Origin: Acanthosepion esculentum | Taxonomy: Eukaryota; Mollusca; Cephalopoda; Sepiida; Sepiidae | Length of the DNA: 64,000 nucleotides | Direction of reading: 5' to 3' | Assembly: GCA_964036315.1 (NCBI GenBank) | Contig: OZ038496.1 | Location: forward strand, 13,968,622-14,032,621 | Shown here: one piece after another, positions 40,484-51,177 of the stretch | Layout: each line of letters begins with the position of its first letter | Numbering within the stretch: the stretch's first letter is position 1 | Notes under the pieces: model-generated | Database searches by the model: none | What the model was told of the DNA's origin: nothing | Seen by the model: only the letters and a program-made list of their open reading frames with translations | Translations under genes and position numbers: made by a program

Positions 40484-40535
<52 letters not shown>
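40484..40535. repeat. (AT)n microsatellite
   Basis: Uninterrupted AT run of about 52 bp, located inside the repeated segment shared with 38.5 kb. At the equivalent place in that copy there is a shorter CA/TA tract. Confidence 0.97.
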
Positions 40536-40536
<1 letters not shown>

Positions 40537-40599
40537 CTTATATTCTGCTGTGTAGTCACTTTTGGTAGTTTAAGAAAATGAAACAATAATTGTTATATA

Positions 40600-41453
40600 T
40601 ACAGGGAATGATGAATAAATTATCGTCCAAATTATGCAAAAATGAAAATAACACTGACATCTCATTTTAACAGATATATTTACTAAAATTACACAGAAAT
40701 ATGTTGAAATACTAACAAGTGAATTTATTCAATAAAATCACCATTGGCTTCAACCATGGCTTCTGGACGATTCAGAATCTCCTCCAGCTCTTTTGGACGG
40801 TCTTCTTGTTTAAGATGGTGAATGCTGCCATAACCCTTGCCTTCAGTTCATCTTTGATGTTACAAAGAGTTTTGTTGATCTCTCGCTCAACTGCATCCCA
40901 CACATAATAATTAAGGGGGTTGCAGTCTGGAGAGTTAGGTGGCCAGATGTAAGAGGTCATGTGGTCGCAGAAATTAATTAATGGTCATGACTGGGTTCTC
41001 CTGTTTGTTTGGCATGGTACAGATTCCTGTTGCCAGACACAGGGTATTCCAGCAGCTCCCCTATTGATTCAGGGTATCACTACCTCCTCAAGGCACTTGA
41101 TGTAGGTTCTCACCAACAAATTCAGGTGTTCTTATCAGAACAATCAGCGTAAGTTTTCCAAGCTGCTGTACCTCCATAATAACCATCCAACTCTTTCCAA
41201 ATCCTCTGTACTGTTCTCAGATTGAAACCCAACTGACTTGTTTGTATTGGAGCTTCTGGCATGAATGCCAAGCAGTACAGCATGCTGTTTCTAAATTTCT
41301 GGCAGAGCGAATTGCGTCATGGTACTCTTTTTCTCACAGAGGGTGCCCAACTGACCCTACTATACTGTGCAGTCAACAAAATCAAAAACAAACAATGCAC
41401 ATGCGCAAAATTAAAAATATAAAGTGGCGACAATTTACACATCGCACCCTGTA
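40600..41453 (-). pseudogene. Mariner-like transposon with dead transposase
   Basis: Inverted ends tacagggaatgatgaataaa and, reversed from the right, tacagggtgcgatgtgtaaa are flanked by TA at 40,600 and 41,452. The minus-strand transposase is readable in pieces: a helix-like RTVQRIWKELDG segment near 41,200, an IPCVWQQ...VPC block near 41,030, and WPPNSPDCNPLNYYVWDAVE with REINKTLCNIKDELKARVMA at 40,800-40,950. The SPDxNPL(D/N)Y(x)W signature belongs to the C-terminal catalytic region of the IS630/Tc1/mariner superfamily. Internal stops and the reduced length of about 850 bp mark it inactive. Confidence 0.85.
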
Positions 41454-41927
41454 GAATAGGTTTTGTTATTTCGTTTATTTTGAATTTCTAAGGATACAGT
41501 AAGTAACAACATTTCCAATAACATCATCTTTATATAATCAATTATCAGTTGTCTTATACTACAGATATCAGATATATTCATGAAAATTTGCTATATTTTT
41601 TTTACCTCACCTTACACGCAGAAATATATTGTCAGTTGTCAAACAATAGTAAAATATTTTCTTTCTCCATAAAAGAAAATTTTAATTTAAAAAGAAAAAG
41701 CGCAGTTAGCAGAATTCAATATTTTATTAATCAAAATTTTAATAAAGCGATAATTTATGCTTCATCACATATGAAATTGACAGCCAAAACGTCATTATCT
41801 TAGATTCTTACCTATCAGATAAGAACAACAGACTTAAATTTTGAAATGTTAAAAAAATAAAAAAAGGGGGAGGTCTGTTAACAATTATGTAGTCTGTCTA
41901 TATTTCTGAGATGAGGTATTATGTACA

Positions 41928-42099
41928 GTATTTACATTAGTCGGACTATTGTCCTCATCTTTGTCTACCCCAGTGATCGAAATAAAGGGTTCGGTTCGAA
42001 ATTCCAACCACCTGAAGAAGGCCGGAGCGTACAACGGCCGAAATGTTGTGACAAATATGGCGACAAAGATGAGGACAATAGTCCGACTAATGTAAATAC
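41928..42099. mobile_element. Foldback SINE/LINE-tail element
   Basis: The 39-bp arms agtatttacattagtcggac... (41,928-41,966) and its exact complement (42,061-42,099) flank a block reading cacctgaagaaggccggagc then gtacaacggccgaaatgttg. The block recurs at 46.7, 58.0, 58.3 and 58.6 kb. The arms explain why two 71-73-codon frames on opposite strands look alike here; neither is a gene. Confidence 0.85.
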
Positions 42100-42460
42100 T
42101 GAACAATTATGTAATATAAAATTTATTGAAAAATAAAGTTTTATAAAACTTCTAATTCCAAAAGATAAAAATATAATATAAATGAATAAAATCTGTACAA
42201 CATTAAAACTGACCCCTCATCTCTATTAAAAAAAAGCTGTTTGCTGAAGTTTTAATAAACATCACTAAAAGATCCCCCCCCCAATGGAACTAGACTTTGA
42301 ACCTACCACCTTCACTGGATCTTCAACTGTGTCCCATGCTAGCCATGATCAGTATCTTAGAAGGGGTACATAGACTGACACCCTTCTTCAGTTATGAAGC
42401 AGTCCTATTGTATTCCTTCAACAGATTTTGGTAGTAATGATCTTTGTTATTCTCACAATG

Positions 42461-42500
42461 TTTCGACCATGATGCCCTCTGGCCTTCATCAGGTGCTAGT
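42461..42500 (-). repeat. Tail-block copy with CTGATGA...GAAA
   Basis: On the minus strand: cacctgatgaaggccagagg then gcatcatggtcgaaacattg. This is the same tail block as at 42,012 and 46,716, but with the core CTGATGA rather than CTGAAGA. Confidence 0.7.
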
Positions 42501-42705
42501 CAATCTGGATAACCTTCAGGGAATCTCAAACCAAACTTTATATTTAATCTAATGGGGGTAGATTGTTCTCATTTTGCTGAAATGTGGCGAGCAATAACTG
42601 GGCAAATACTAAATAAAAACAAGATGAGATATCCCCAGACATGACCAGGCGAACAAGAACAATCAACCTCCATATATTAAATAAACTGATTGATTTTTTT
42701 TTTTT

Positions 42706-42950
42706 TTACAGCTTATCAACCCATTGAGGGTTATTTAAACCCAGAAAATATTTTTAGATTGTAAGAATTTCTTGTTTTGGTGATAATGATTTAGTGATAC
42801 AAGTTTTACTAATTCACCCATAGTTGTCAGGAGAAGTGAATACATACCTTTCCCAAGAGGATTCGCAGATAAGTGAATATAATGAACCCAACTAAAATTG
42901 GAACTTGGCTCTCTAAATAACAATTCTGAGCCATTATCTATTACACCACC
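42706..42950 (-). mobile_element. tRNA-derived SINE, family A, with 5S-like head
   Basis: Read on the minus strand, the head ggtggtgtaatagataatgg precedes the family A body (cacttatctgcgaatcctct then tgggaaaggtatg) and a tail ending in ggttgataagctgt plus a T/A run. A 5S rRNA pseudogene lies 10 bp upstream of the head (42,961-43,078). The other family A copies in this window lack that. Confidence 0.8.
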
Positions 42951-42960
42951 TGCACATCCA

Positions 42961-43078
42961 AGCTTACAGCACCTGGTATTCCCAAACAACCACGCATTTA
43001 GGTACTGACCAGGCTCAATGTTGCTTAACATTGGTGATCATACAGAAACTGGTGTTTTAATGCTATACTGTCATAAGC
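42961..43078 (-). pseudogene. 5S rRNA pseudogene, nearly full length
   Basis: On the minus strand 118 bases align end to end with metazoan 5S rRNA. Landmarks are aaaacaccagtttctg, gatcaccaatgttaagcaac, attgagcctggtcagtacc and gggaataccaggtgctgtaa. By eye about three quarters of positions match, covering the internal promoter region (box A, intermediate element, box C). Substitutions in the helix regions suggest it is not a functional gene. It sits directly at the head of a tRNA-like SINE, pointing to a chimeric SINE or a template-switch product. Confidence 0.9.
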
Positions 43079-43139
43079 AGATTAAATAAAGGGTCCAGTT
43101 TGAAAGATGAGGACAATAGTCCACATTTATGTTTCAGAT

Positions 43140-43425
43140 TAATTTGTTTTTGGTTATTTAAAACCGAAACATCTTTTGGATTGTAAGAATAACTCTATTC
43201 TGTGAGTGAATATTGCATTAATAATTATGAGAATAACAATGATTTTTCCAGATGTAAGTTCCTACTATTTAACCTATACATGGGGGAGAAGTGATTGATT
43301 CATACCTTTCCCAAGGGTTTTTGCATGTAAATGAATTTAATGAACTCGACTGGAATTCAAAACCATCTCTCCCAGTTCTCATTACAAGTCGATATCCATT
43401 GCACCATCTACAAGCCACATGTAAA
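43140..43425 (-). mobile_element. tRNA-derived SINE, family A
   Basis: Contains the ggttatttaaaaccgaaac tail region (43,153), the ctttcccaagggtttttgca and tgtaaatgaatttaatgaac body, and an ccattgcaccatctacaagc head (tRNA-like A-box inverse) near 43,400. No 5S head. Confidence 0.75.
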
Positions 43426-43610
43426 TAATGATAACACCTCATCCCAGAAATTCAGTCAGAACAAACAATTTGCTCATTATTGTTTTCAATATGTCCAAAA
43501 TGTATTACAAAATTACTACTTGTTTGTAAAATCATACTATAGATGAGTTTGATCTTGCCACAAAACTTCTTTCTCAAGCAAGTACAAGAAACTGAAACAT
43601 TCTGACTTAC

Positions 43611-43731
43611 CTATCACAAAGGTAAAAATAAAACATGATAATCCCCAGTTTGGCCAAATGTGTAAGAATTTCTTGGCATGTATCTGTGCTGTTATTTTGG
43701 GAGCTTGTTTGTCCATTACGAGGTCCATTTT
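43611..43731 (-). CDS. CASD1: CASD1 exon h (linker and TM helix)
   Basis: This 121-bp exon has two leading bases (completing GAA), 39 codons and two trailing bases of an Arg codon. The acceptor is TTTTTTAG and the donor GTAAGT. A polar linker (NGPRNGQTSSQNNSTDTCQ) leads into EILTHLAKLGIIMFYFYLCD, which matches the vertebrate segment with KLGLIMAYFYMCDR. A longer reading frame beginning MDLVMDKQ over the same bases is a frame shadow. Confidence 0.93.
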
Positions 43732-44281
43732 CTAAAAAAACACAACAGGTAAATTAAAATTCTGTGCAAGAAAAGAAATAATGAGGGAAAAAAAATAATA
43801 AAAAAAAATAAATAAAAAACCAAATAAGTAACAAAAAGAATAGAAAACAGATTTTATCTCTGACATAATTCCTTAATATTCTACCTTTACAACTAATTTT
43901 ACTTCATATCTGTTATTCTTATAAAATAATAGCTTTAAAAACTTTCATTTTTTAAATAAATATACACAACTCTTACAAAAGATAAAATGGTATTTTTTTC
44001 ACTAAGGTCAAAAATAGTAACCCATAAATGCCAACAGAAATTATTGTTGAGCAATGGGGTAAATAGTTGGGTAGATTCTTGGCTCCTTAGCCTAGGCTAA
44101 CAACTAGTTTAAGAGAAGGACAACTGAATTCAAAACCTTGGAGAAGGCAAATGTGAAATTTTCAAAATCTGATGATTGTTATAGCTAGTAACAAAATAAT
44201 TTGATTTCTCTTTTTAATCAAAACAAAGTATTTATTAATGAAGAGTAATTAAGAGTATTGAACTGTTACATTATATCAGTC

Positions 44282-44466
44282 CTCCTATATGGCAGTGAAT
44301 ACTGAACAATCTCCTCACAAATGAAGAGAATTGAAGCAACTCAGATGTGGTTCTACAGAAGGATGTTGAGAATACCATAGACTGAACATGTGAGCAATGA
44401 GGAAGTTTTAGAGACAGTGGAAGCTAAAAGGAGCTTGTACCTAATGCTAGGAAGAGACAATTGAAA
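44282..44466 (+). pseudogene. LINE reverse transcriptase 3' fragment
   Basis: Plus-strand translation from 44,282 gives LLYGSEY, a stop, TISSQMKRIEATQMWFYRRM, LRIP, a stop, then TEHVSNEEVLE. This is the well-known LLYGSECW...RRMLRIPWT...SNEEVL region at the end of many LINE reverse transcriptases. Two Trp codons have become stops. It is antisense to CASD1. Confidence 0.85.
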
Positions 44467-44862
44467 TTTCTAAAGAAAAGAAATACTTATTTAAAACATT
44501 CTACTGTGGATGCCTTATATGAACACCCCTGTCTCGAGGATGAGTGAAATTTCTTGTAAAAAATTTTTAGGGAAATTATAAAGTGAAATCAGCAACCATA
44601 GTTCAAATTTTGGCTTAGTCTATTGTTTTCACTTCTGTACTAATACCCCTGGGAAAGGCATGAATCCATCTCTTCCCTATGGGTTAACTAACAGAATACA
44701 CTGGCAACTAGTCTAAGAGTAAGAAAACTCTAAATTCAAGACCTTGGATGGAATGGGAAACAACTCCACTATCTTTTCCAAGAAGACATGGCAATTCACA
44801 GATAAAGAAAAGGAATTGATGACAGTCAGGATTGCCTACATCCTGAAGAAACATGGCACTTT

Positions 44863-44887
44863 AGAGAGAGAGAGAGAGAGCGAGAGA
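44863..44887 (+). repeat. (GA)n microsatellite
   Basis: Short GA run with one C interruption. Confidence 0.9.
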
Positions 44888-45244
44888 TACTGTGACAGAT
44901 ACAGTTTTGAATAGTAAGCAGTGAATTTTATTATAGTTTTATCCAAACAATTTTAAACTGTAAAAGATGAAGATAACTTTTTTGATGTATTTTAAATACA
45001 ATTCAGAAGAATAGAATATTCTGTTTTTGCAAGTAACTTTCATATTTCTTGCTTGAAATCCTTTAAAATTGGATAGCTTACTCTTAAAGATATATCAATT
45101 TGCTATACAAAAATTATCTGGTAGTATTTCACCAACCAGGTTTTCTATGAAATGTGAAATTTTCAAAAGTTTGAAGACCTGTGTTAGTACATTAATACTT
45201 TGTTGTAGCACTTTTTGCATTTATTACTTTTTATTCATTGTAGT

Positions 45245-46130
45245 AATGAACTGATTAACATTCCTTTGGTGTCACCAATGCCCACATTTTAGTAATGACT
45301 CCAATTCCACAAGATTTGATGGCTAATATTTTCCTCTTGGGGATTCTCATCTGGCCTATTTGTGGGCTAATCATGGACAGTTATCCTCTTTTCCCTAATC
45401 CATTCTTTTCCAGATTTTGCTGCATGGAGTGAAGCAATGTCACACTGGAAGATAAATTTATTGCCCCCAAAATTTGCACTCAATGTATGGGATAAGGAGA
45501 AAATCTAGAACATCCTGATCGTAGCATCAACCAACCTTTTCAACACTGGTGAGACAGACAACCCCAAATCATCACAGATTGAGAGGATTTTACCCTTTTT
45601 TTTTTTCATGCGTTTTCCCAGGATATCTATTTTGGCACCAAAATTAAGCAAGTTGACTGGCAAAATTAGTTGTTGTAGAAATCTGCTAAAGGGTAGTCTG
45701 TTTACTGCCATTCGCTGACCTGACATGTAAACTATACCACCAAAACCCAGCAACTCCCAACTGAAGTTATTTTGAAGTATTTCTAACTACTTGCCAGTAT
45801 GTCTTTGTCTTTGTCTTTTTAACAACTGACCATAATCACTAAAATTATAATAAAACCTTTTTGTTGACTATAAAACTTAGTTGGTCTTCTTGTCGTTTCC
45901 TTTACTTCTCTTTATTTCTTTTGTTGCACACATGACACTATCATATGACTTTCTTCATACAGGTGTGCCATGATCACTAAATGAAATATGGAATTTTGTT
46001 CATCACTGAAAATGACCAAGTTCTATTGATCAATAAACCAACTTTAATGGTCTCCATCCCAAATTAAAGTTTCATTTCTGCTTAAAAGTTAGTAGGAGCT
46101 TCAAAATTAGTATCCTGCTGTCATATCCGA
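45245..46130 (-). pseudogene. Tc1-type transposase remnant
   Basis: Minus-strand pieces follow Tc1 order. An FSDExKFHIS-like segment (about 45,980-46,040, broken by stops) is followed by a region corresponding to the SVMIWG strand (about 45,550). Then comes FIFQCDIASLHAAKSGKEWI with REKRITVHD, a stop, and PTNRPDENPQEEN (45,325-45,455). These correspond to the second catalytic Asp and the SPDxNPIE motif of the DD34E Tc1 group. Stops and frameshifts make it inactive. Confidence 0.8.
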
Positions 46131-46482
46131 GCTGATAGAGTATCCGGAGTGTTGTAGATCAAGAAACACCTACACCAGTATCATTCTGGGCTTTGGAAAT
46201 TTCATCCTAATAAGCAAATCAATTGAGAAAAGAAAATCCTATTCAGTAGACCTACATCTCTATCTGTTGTCTTGACTTTGAAACTGCAGTTAGATTGTCT
46301 TGAAAAAGTTTGCCTTGTTATCTTCAAGATACTAGACACTGAGAATACTCATGAAATACTTCATATGTAAATGATTAAATAAATTTAATTGTCAGGAAGG
46401 AAATGCCAGATTATTTACATATATTGAATAGTTAGAATATTAAGAGTAAACTATCCAATATTAAAGAAATTTGAGCGAGAAA

Positions 46483-46790
46483 TATGAAACATGGCCCAGT
46501 GGATAAAAGCATTGGTTGAAGTAATCCAGTGACTTGACCCAAAAAGCCGTGAGTTCAATACCTGACTACAACAGAGGTGAGAGTTGGAGAGTTGAGTTAC
46601 TGAAAGGAAATAACTGGAACTGAAAGTGAGATATCCAGAAGAGGCATGGCACGCGGAAATAGAACAATCTACCTCAGTGGACGAAATAAAGGGTTCATTT
46701 TGAAATTCCAATCACCTGAAGAAGGCCGGAGTGTACAATGACCAAAATGTTGTGAATATGACAACAAAGATGAGGACAACAGTCAGAACA
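46483..46790 (+). mobile_element. tRNA-derived SINE, family B, near full length
   Basis: The head atggcccagtggataaaagc (A-box-like) is followed by gtgagttcaatacctgac (B-box-like) at the right distance for a tRNA. Next come a body with gagatatccagaagaggcat and the tail cacctgaagaaggccggagt ... acaacaaagatgaggacaac. Other copies are clustered at 58.0-58.7 kb. The tail also occurs alone at 41.9-42.1 kb, so it may derive from a partner LINE. Confidence 0.8.
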
Positions 46791-46892
46791 GTGTCAGTCA
46801 GTTATATGCCATATGTGATACATGCTTAGATGATCATGCATTATCAAAAGATACATGATCGCCTAAGCGTGTATCGATACATGACTGACGAG

Positions 46893-47130
46893 GCAGATTT
46901 TTTTCCCACGGTAGCTTGCCATTTCTTTCTGTGGCAGACCAGTTGTCATCCAAGGTTATAGAACCTGGTCTGTCTTGCTATTTATCCATAGCTGGGGGAG
47001 AAGAATATTTATACCTTTCCCAAGGGTATTAGCACATAAGTGAATGTAATGGATTCCTCTGGAGTTCGAATTTGGCTCTCAGATTCCTCAATCCGAGCCG
47101 CTATCCATTACTCCACTGTGCCACCTCCAA
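46893..47130 (-). mobile_element. tRNA-derived SINE, family A
   Basis: Body cctttcccaagggtattagc and acataagtgaatgtaatgga, B-box inverse gagttcgaatttgg, and head ccattactccactgtgccac. It resembles the copy at 3,830-4,072, including the ccaaggttatag upstream block. Confidence 0.8.
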
Positions 47131-47140
47131 ACAGTGTAAA

Positions 47141-47335
47141 ATGATTCAGAAAAATGGAATAACACATTTTTTTTTTGTGGATAACTTTCATATTTCTCTA
47201 TATTTCGGAGATGAGGTATTATAACCAAACAGTGTAAATAGTTACAATACCTCATTTCAGAAATATAGACAGAGAAATATGAAAGTTATCTGAAAAAAAA
47301 AAAAAAAAAAAAAGAAGATTATTCCATTTTTCTAA
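47141..47335. repeat. Long inverted repeat
   Basis: Arms of about 80 bp: gataactttcatatttctct then atatttcggagatgaggtat (47,181-47,222) against its near-complement at 47,251-47,292. The outer parts (aaaaatggaataa versus ttattccatttttct) extend the match across A/T runs. It lies about 400 bp downstream of exon g in transcription order. Confidence 0.85.
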
Positions 47336-47737
47336 ATTATTGTTTCATTGATTTGGCAATGAAAAGGTTCTGGTGTTATTACTGTTATATAATGCTAATT
47401 TTAACGACTCATGAACACCTGTAAAACAGGTAAACCTACCTTTCACTTTTAATAACACCTTTAAATGTTAAACTTTCAGAATAATTATAACAATCAGGTT
47501 GAAGCTGTGAGGTGTTACATGCAATGTAAGGGAGACAGTCAAAGGAGAATTTCCGATTGCTAACGTACCTTGTAATTAGTTGTTAAAACAGTTTCGGAAA
47601 GAAATACCAAAAAGTAAATAAAAGAGATATTTTGATGATTTTGAGGGATATTCTTAAAATCAAGTGTGTCAATGCATGTTCTGGTAGTATAAATGTTTGA
47701 CGAAAACAGAAACAAAATTAAAATCTAATTCACTCAC

Positions 47738-47811
47738 CAGCTCTGGCTTTAACTCCATTTCTTCGAGTTTTTCTTCGTCGGTAAACCCATAGGGCTATGG
47801 CCGAGATAATT
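47738..47811 (-). CDS. CASD1: CASD1 exon g (TM helix plus basic stop-transfer)
   Basis: This 74-bp exon has one leading base, 24 codons and one trailing base. The donor is GTGAGT and the acceptor TTAG. It encodes IISAIALWVYRRRKTRRNGV then KARA: the end of a transmembrane helix followed by a strongly basic cluster, as expected on the cytosolic side after the lumenal SGNH domain. Primary sequence identity to vertebrates is low here. The call depends on reading-frame continuity between exons f and h, both of which fit exactly. Confidence 0.85.
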
Positions 47812-48337
47812 CTAACATTTCAAATGGAAAACAGACATTCATGAAAGCAGTAACAAAAAATAATTACAAAAAGGTGATAAAGTTATACACAATAAATAAT
47901 TTCTAACAGGAGATTTTGAATTAAGTTGAGAGTATTTGTAAATTTGATAACTCATTAAAAAATGAATTCCTATTTTAATATGTTTTCATATCATACTAAA
48001 AGCTGAAACATTATTCATCACTTGTACAAATTAATCAGTTATTCATTAGAATTATTTTTATACTGAAATGCAGTTTCATCATTAACCTGATACGCTTTCT
48101 TCTGAATGGCATTATTCTTCTTTTTCTTTGTTATGCTCAATTTTCTTTTTGCGAAAAATTCTATCTTCAGTTTTATTCTGACATTATGCCAATATAATTC
48201 TTCAGATGAAGAATTAAAACTTGTTTTCTTTTGGCACTTCATATTCTCACTTATATCAGACCAGGGAGCAAAACATGAAAAAATTCTAAGATACTATTAC
48301 TACTAGTTTTGATAAGGCTTGAACCTATATCTGAGGT

Positions 48338-48795
48338 CAGTAGTTCCCAAACATTTTTTCTCTGGGCTGCAATTTCAGAATGAAAATTTGCTTGTGTCTC
48401 ACCAAGTGTTATGTGATAAAAAGTACATTTAAAAATTAAAAAAAAGAGAGTGTTAAAGGGAGATAACCAAGGATTCGATGTCAGAACATTATCATTGATA
48501 ACTCTCCCCTCCAATTTGTGGAGCCTACTTACTATATTCTTAATACTTGATATAATGCAAAAATATCACAATAATAAAATCAGTCAATAATTATTTATAA
48601 CTATTTATTCTGGGACTCATACATGCAATTACAAGTAATTCATAATAATATTTGAAATTTTGAAATCATATTTATTTTTGGCATATGAATTTTTTTTAAA
48701 ACTGTTTCTAAATCTTTGATTGTCTTCCAATCACCTCACCTGCTATCCTTTTCTGCTGCACCTATGAGACATGCTGCACCATTTGGGAACCACTG
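48338..48795. mobile_element. hAT-type non-autonomous element
   Basis: Left end cagtagttcccaaacatttt and right end (reversed) cagtggttcccaaatggtgc are typical CAGNGGTTCCCAAA hAT termini. The flanking octamers tctgaggt and ccctaggt agree at 5 of 8 bases, consistent with an old 8-bp target duplication. No transposase is present. Confidence 0.8.
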
Positions 48796-50449
48796 CCCTA
48801 GGTGCTTGTCGTTCATGGATGACATTTTAATCAATTCAGCCACCATTAACTTGCAACTTCAAGTTTTGTCAAAAGCTGCTTATTAAATCTTATTTCACAT
48901 GACTATCTTTAACAGACAAAGTCCATTTGATATGGAAAGTTATGATAAAGAGTAACAACAAAATGAAGACTAGTCAAAAATTAATCATGGAAATAATTCA
49001 TCTCAGAATAGTTTTCTATTACTGTGCAAATCTGCTGAATCTGAAATTTGATTGACTAAAATATTTTCTTTTTATCATGGCTACATTAAAATTTGTTTTA
49101 CCTGTCCCTTATAATGCTATCTCTGTGGCATAAACAAAATGCAGGTGGAAGTGCTTACGGCTACTGATAATGGTACCCACCACTGTCAGTCAGAGACAAA
49201 GTTTAGTGAGCTGTGTCTGCAGAAAGAAAGTAAACAGTCGCCCTGCTGGAACAGAGCCAGTGCAAACCCTGGGATGTCTACTTATGAAGAAAGTGTCTAC
49301 CAGCTTCCCCATGAGATAGTCGGGACAGTGAGCCGAGTGGTGTTGACGATACAAATGATTCCTTTTGATAGCCAACTGTTAAGCTTTTAGGCTCCATAAA
49401 AGCAGGCACATTTTCTGGAAAGGAGGAGTGTCTGGCAGTGCACCATGTTGAACATACAATGGGATTGCCGTGCACTAACAAGGATTTCTCTTCATCTTAC
49501 CTAGCATCATTTCAAATTTATTCATCCTTGTTTGTGTTTCCAGTGTCTTGGTTGAATTCTTCCCATACGTGTGGTGTTCCCGTATGGAAGTCTTACCTCA
49601 TTATGATGCAGTATTTGATTATGGTACTTCTGAGTTTCCCATCCCTCTTCCTTAGCAGATACCCAACCAATACAAAAATCCCTTTATATCCATAACCTTA
49701 ATCTACTCTTTATTTTATTCTATTGCACTGTATAGGGATGTAATCTTATAAATAAAGCAGAGAAAGCCACTTTCATTCTTAATGTTTTGATAATGATGTG
49801 AATGGAAAAATATTAGTAAAATAAACCAAAATTTCTTTCTTATAAGACTGATTACTGAAAACACAATTTTCAAAACTACCTTTGTTGATTTCCTAATGGT
49901 GTGAAGGGAATGATTGCAAAAGTTTTCCCCCCTCAGAAGGACACAGAATGCATGCTGGGATATTTTTCTTAGCCAATAAAATGAAATAGCTTGTGTTTTG
50001 ACATGACTCTGACCAGACCTGCCTTAACTACTAGACAGACATACTGTGTTCGCTTGGTCAACCTAGTTTGTGAATTCTTTCGCTTTCTTATCAATTTTGA
50101 TTTCCTTTAACAATATTGTTTGCTTGTTTGCATGATTGTTGCTGTTTCATATTTTTGACTTTTTTCTTTTCATTGCAAACTTTATTAATTCTGATTGTGT
50201 TATTTATCTTGCATTTTAACAATGGCTTCTAAATTATCAACATTTATCCTTTACAATATTATAGTGAAGACTTTTTCTAACATGTTATGATTGACAGTTC
50301 TATTAATTTGTCATGTAATCTGTTTTTACCTCTCCTACTTCTGAAGTAACATACATATTCTTATCATACAATAATTTATCCAAATTTCTTTGGTATTCTC
50401 AGCTATTATAAAAAAGAAAAACTACTTAGTAGCAGCATTATTTTATTTA
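48796..50449. other. Intronic sequence including an unidentified GC-richer block
   Basis: The stretch at 49,130-49,480 has GC content clearly above its surroundings and overlapping 61-83-codon frames on both strands, such as minus-strand GNPIVCSTWC and LSRLSHGEAGRHFLHK. It looks like a decayed mobile element but I cannot name it. The remainder is AT-rich and unrecognised. Confidence 0.45.
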
Positions 50450-50757
50450 GATCAGGCATTGTCAGCCATTATTTTAATTTTGGTATTTATTTTTATCTTC
50501 ATTTTTTATGAAATAAAATATTGTCCATCATCAGTAATTTTTGACTATTATTTACTTTCATTTTCATTTTGTTTTAGATTAAACATTCTCAACCATTATT
50601 AATTTTTGTCTGGTTCATTTTCATTTAGATGAAGTATTATCAAACATTATTATTCATTTTAGTCTAGTGTTTACTTTAATTATTTTTATTACATGAAGCA
50701 TTGTCAAATATTATTATTAGTTTTTGATTAGTATTTACTTTCATCTTCATCTTTTAT
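50450..50757. repeat. Degenerate minisatellite, about 5 units of 51-67 bp
   Basis: Units start near 50,450, 50,510, 50,577, 50,628 and 50,692. Each has the plan ATgaAgcATTgTCAaccATTATTattaattTTtGacTagTATTTACTTTcaT. Conservation is moderate, so the array is old. Confidence 0.75.
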
Positions 50758-51177
50758 GAATTGAAGTATTTACTTAGACATTCATCTTTTAATTGCTTTT
50801 TTTGTCACAACTTTACCAAGGTTATCAATGTACAGAAGTAAGTGCACTGTGCACAATCAGAAATAAGCTCTTGGTGAGATTTGAACTCCTATCCCTTTTG
50901 CCACAGGAAGACCTGGTAAATGCCTAACTGTTTTAACTGCAGGGGTAAAAGAACTTACTGGCTTGCAGAAGACCAAATCTAATCTATAACTCATGACTCG
51001 ATTCCATATTCTTTATTAGTGTCACATTTGTTTTTACATAAATAGTATTAACAACAGCAATGTTGTCGTGACACTAAGAGCAGAAACAGGAAGTTATCTC
51101 TTTCAGAGCTTAAAATGCAATGACATATTTTGGGCTTTGTGCAATAGGCTCCACGCATAACTTTAAGTTGATTAAAT

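Noticed and set aside
41885..42136. Two similar frames on opposite strands
   Set aside because: Their likeness is produced by the 39-bp inverted repeat arms; neither is coding.
42735..43031. 98-codon minus-strand frame
   Set aside because: It overlays the SINE and 5S pseudogene.
42961..43078. Functional 5S rRNA gene
   Set aside because: Many substitutions in paired regions, a one-base gap and no terminator-like T run directly after the 3' end on the minus strand.
43537..43728. 63-codon frame MDLVMDKQ... on the minus strand
   Set aside because: Wrong frame over CASD1 exon h; the correct frame gives the conserved KLGIIMFYFYLCD segment and fits neighbouring phases.
50830..50960. tRNA-like sequence on the minus strand (ggagttcaaatctcacc as B box)
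   Set aside because: No convincing A box or cloverleaf; at most a third SINE type.
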